Under the pieces are notes generated by a model. That model was not told the DNA's origin and did not search any database. It worked only from the letters and a program-made list of their open reading frames with translations. From NCBI GenBank assembly GCA_003833135.1, contig QZLH01000349.1:1-15720 (forward strand): DNA of 15,720 nucleotides, in the 5' to 3' direction. Both the position numbers and the translations under genes were made by a program. Origin of the DNA: Oehlia diaphana. Taxonomy: Eukaryota > Glomeromycota > Glomeromycetes > Glomerales > Glomeraceae. Numbering within the stretch: the first letter of the stretch is position 1; every line of letters begins with the position of its first letter. This document shows positions 15,701-15,720 of the stretch, one piece after another.

Positions 15701-15720
15701 CGATCTACATTTTATTTTTT

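Overview
The window looks like nuclear DNA from an AT-rich fungal genome, most likely an arbuscular mycorrhizal fungus (Glomeromycotina, Rhizophagus-like). Three things point that way, all by recognition without a database search. Two intronless F-box proteins show the N-terminal signature of the very large F-box family of these fungi (SC..VNK.WC...IP.LW..P). One gene is split by four short GT-AG introns of 72-84 nt. More than half of the sequence is AT-rich intergenic DNA loaded with short repeats. There are no bacterial operons, rRNA, tRNA or CRISPR.

Layout. 1-340: a small possible first exon of an unknown gene. 984-1401: a palindrome-rich minisatellite with a 52-bp unit, followed by a GC-richer patch holding a 13-bp inverted repeat. 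About 2190-3375: strongly purine-biased DNA containing at least six degenerate copies of a repeat of about 108 bp. 3400-3830: perfect palindromes and a dense cluster of TTCTGCA/TTGCAA words. 4206-4361: a very weak short ORF on the minus strand. 4989-6698 (minus) and 9050-10435 (plus): two F-box genes, divergently arranged. The 2.35 kb between them holds a cluster of CAAATGA words with a perfect bZIP-type ATGAGTCAT site, and a 272-bp MITE-like element with terminal inverted repeats, a TAA target duplication and an internal run of 18 G. 10436-12289: no gene seen. 12290-14012 (minus): a five-exon gene for a 471-residue membrane-anchored alpha/beta hydrolase of the hormone-sensitive-lipase family, reconstructed here exon by exon. 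14320-14430: paired palindromes and a hairpin upstream of it. 15112-15700: GGTCCGGACC-type word clusters flanking an AT-rich core with an 80-bp tandem repeat.

The genes do not form a pathway. The F-box proteins are probably substrate receptors of SCF ubiquitin ligases, and the hydrolase is probably an ER or endomembrane esterase or lipase. The most distinctive feature of the window is its intergenic architecture: five separate domains, each built from its own short self-complementary word scattered on both strands, plus one probable non-autonomous DNA transposon.
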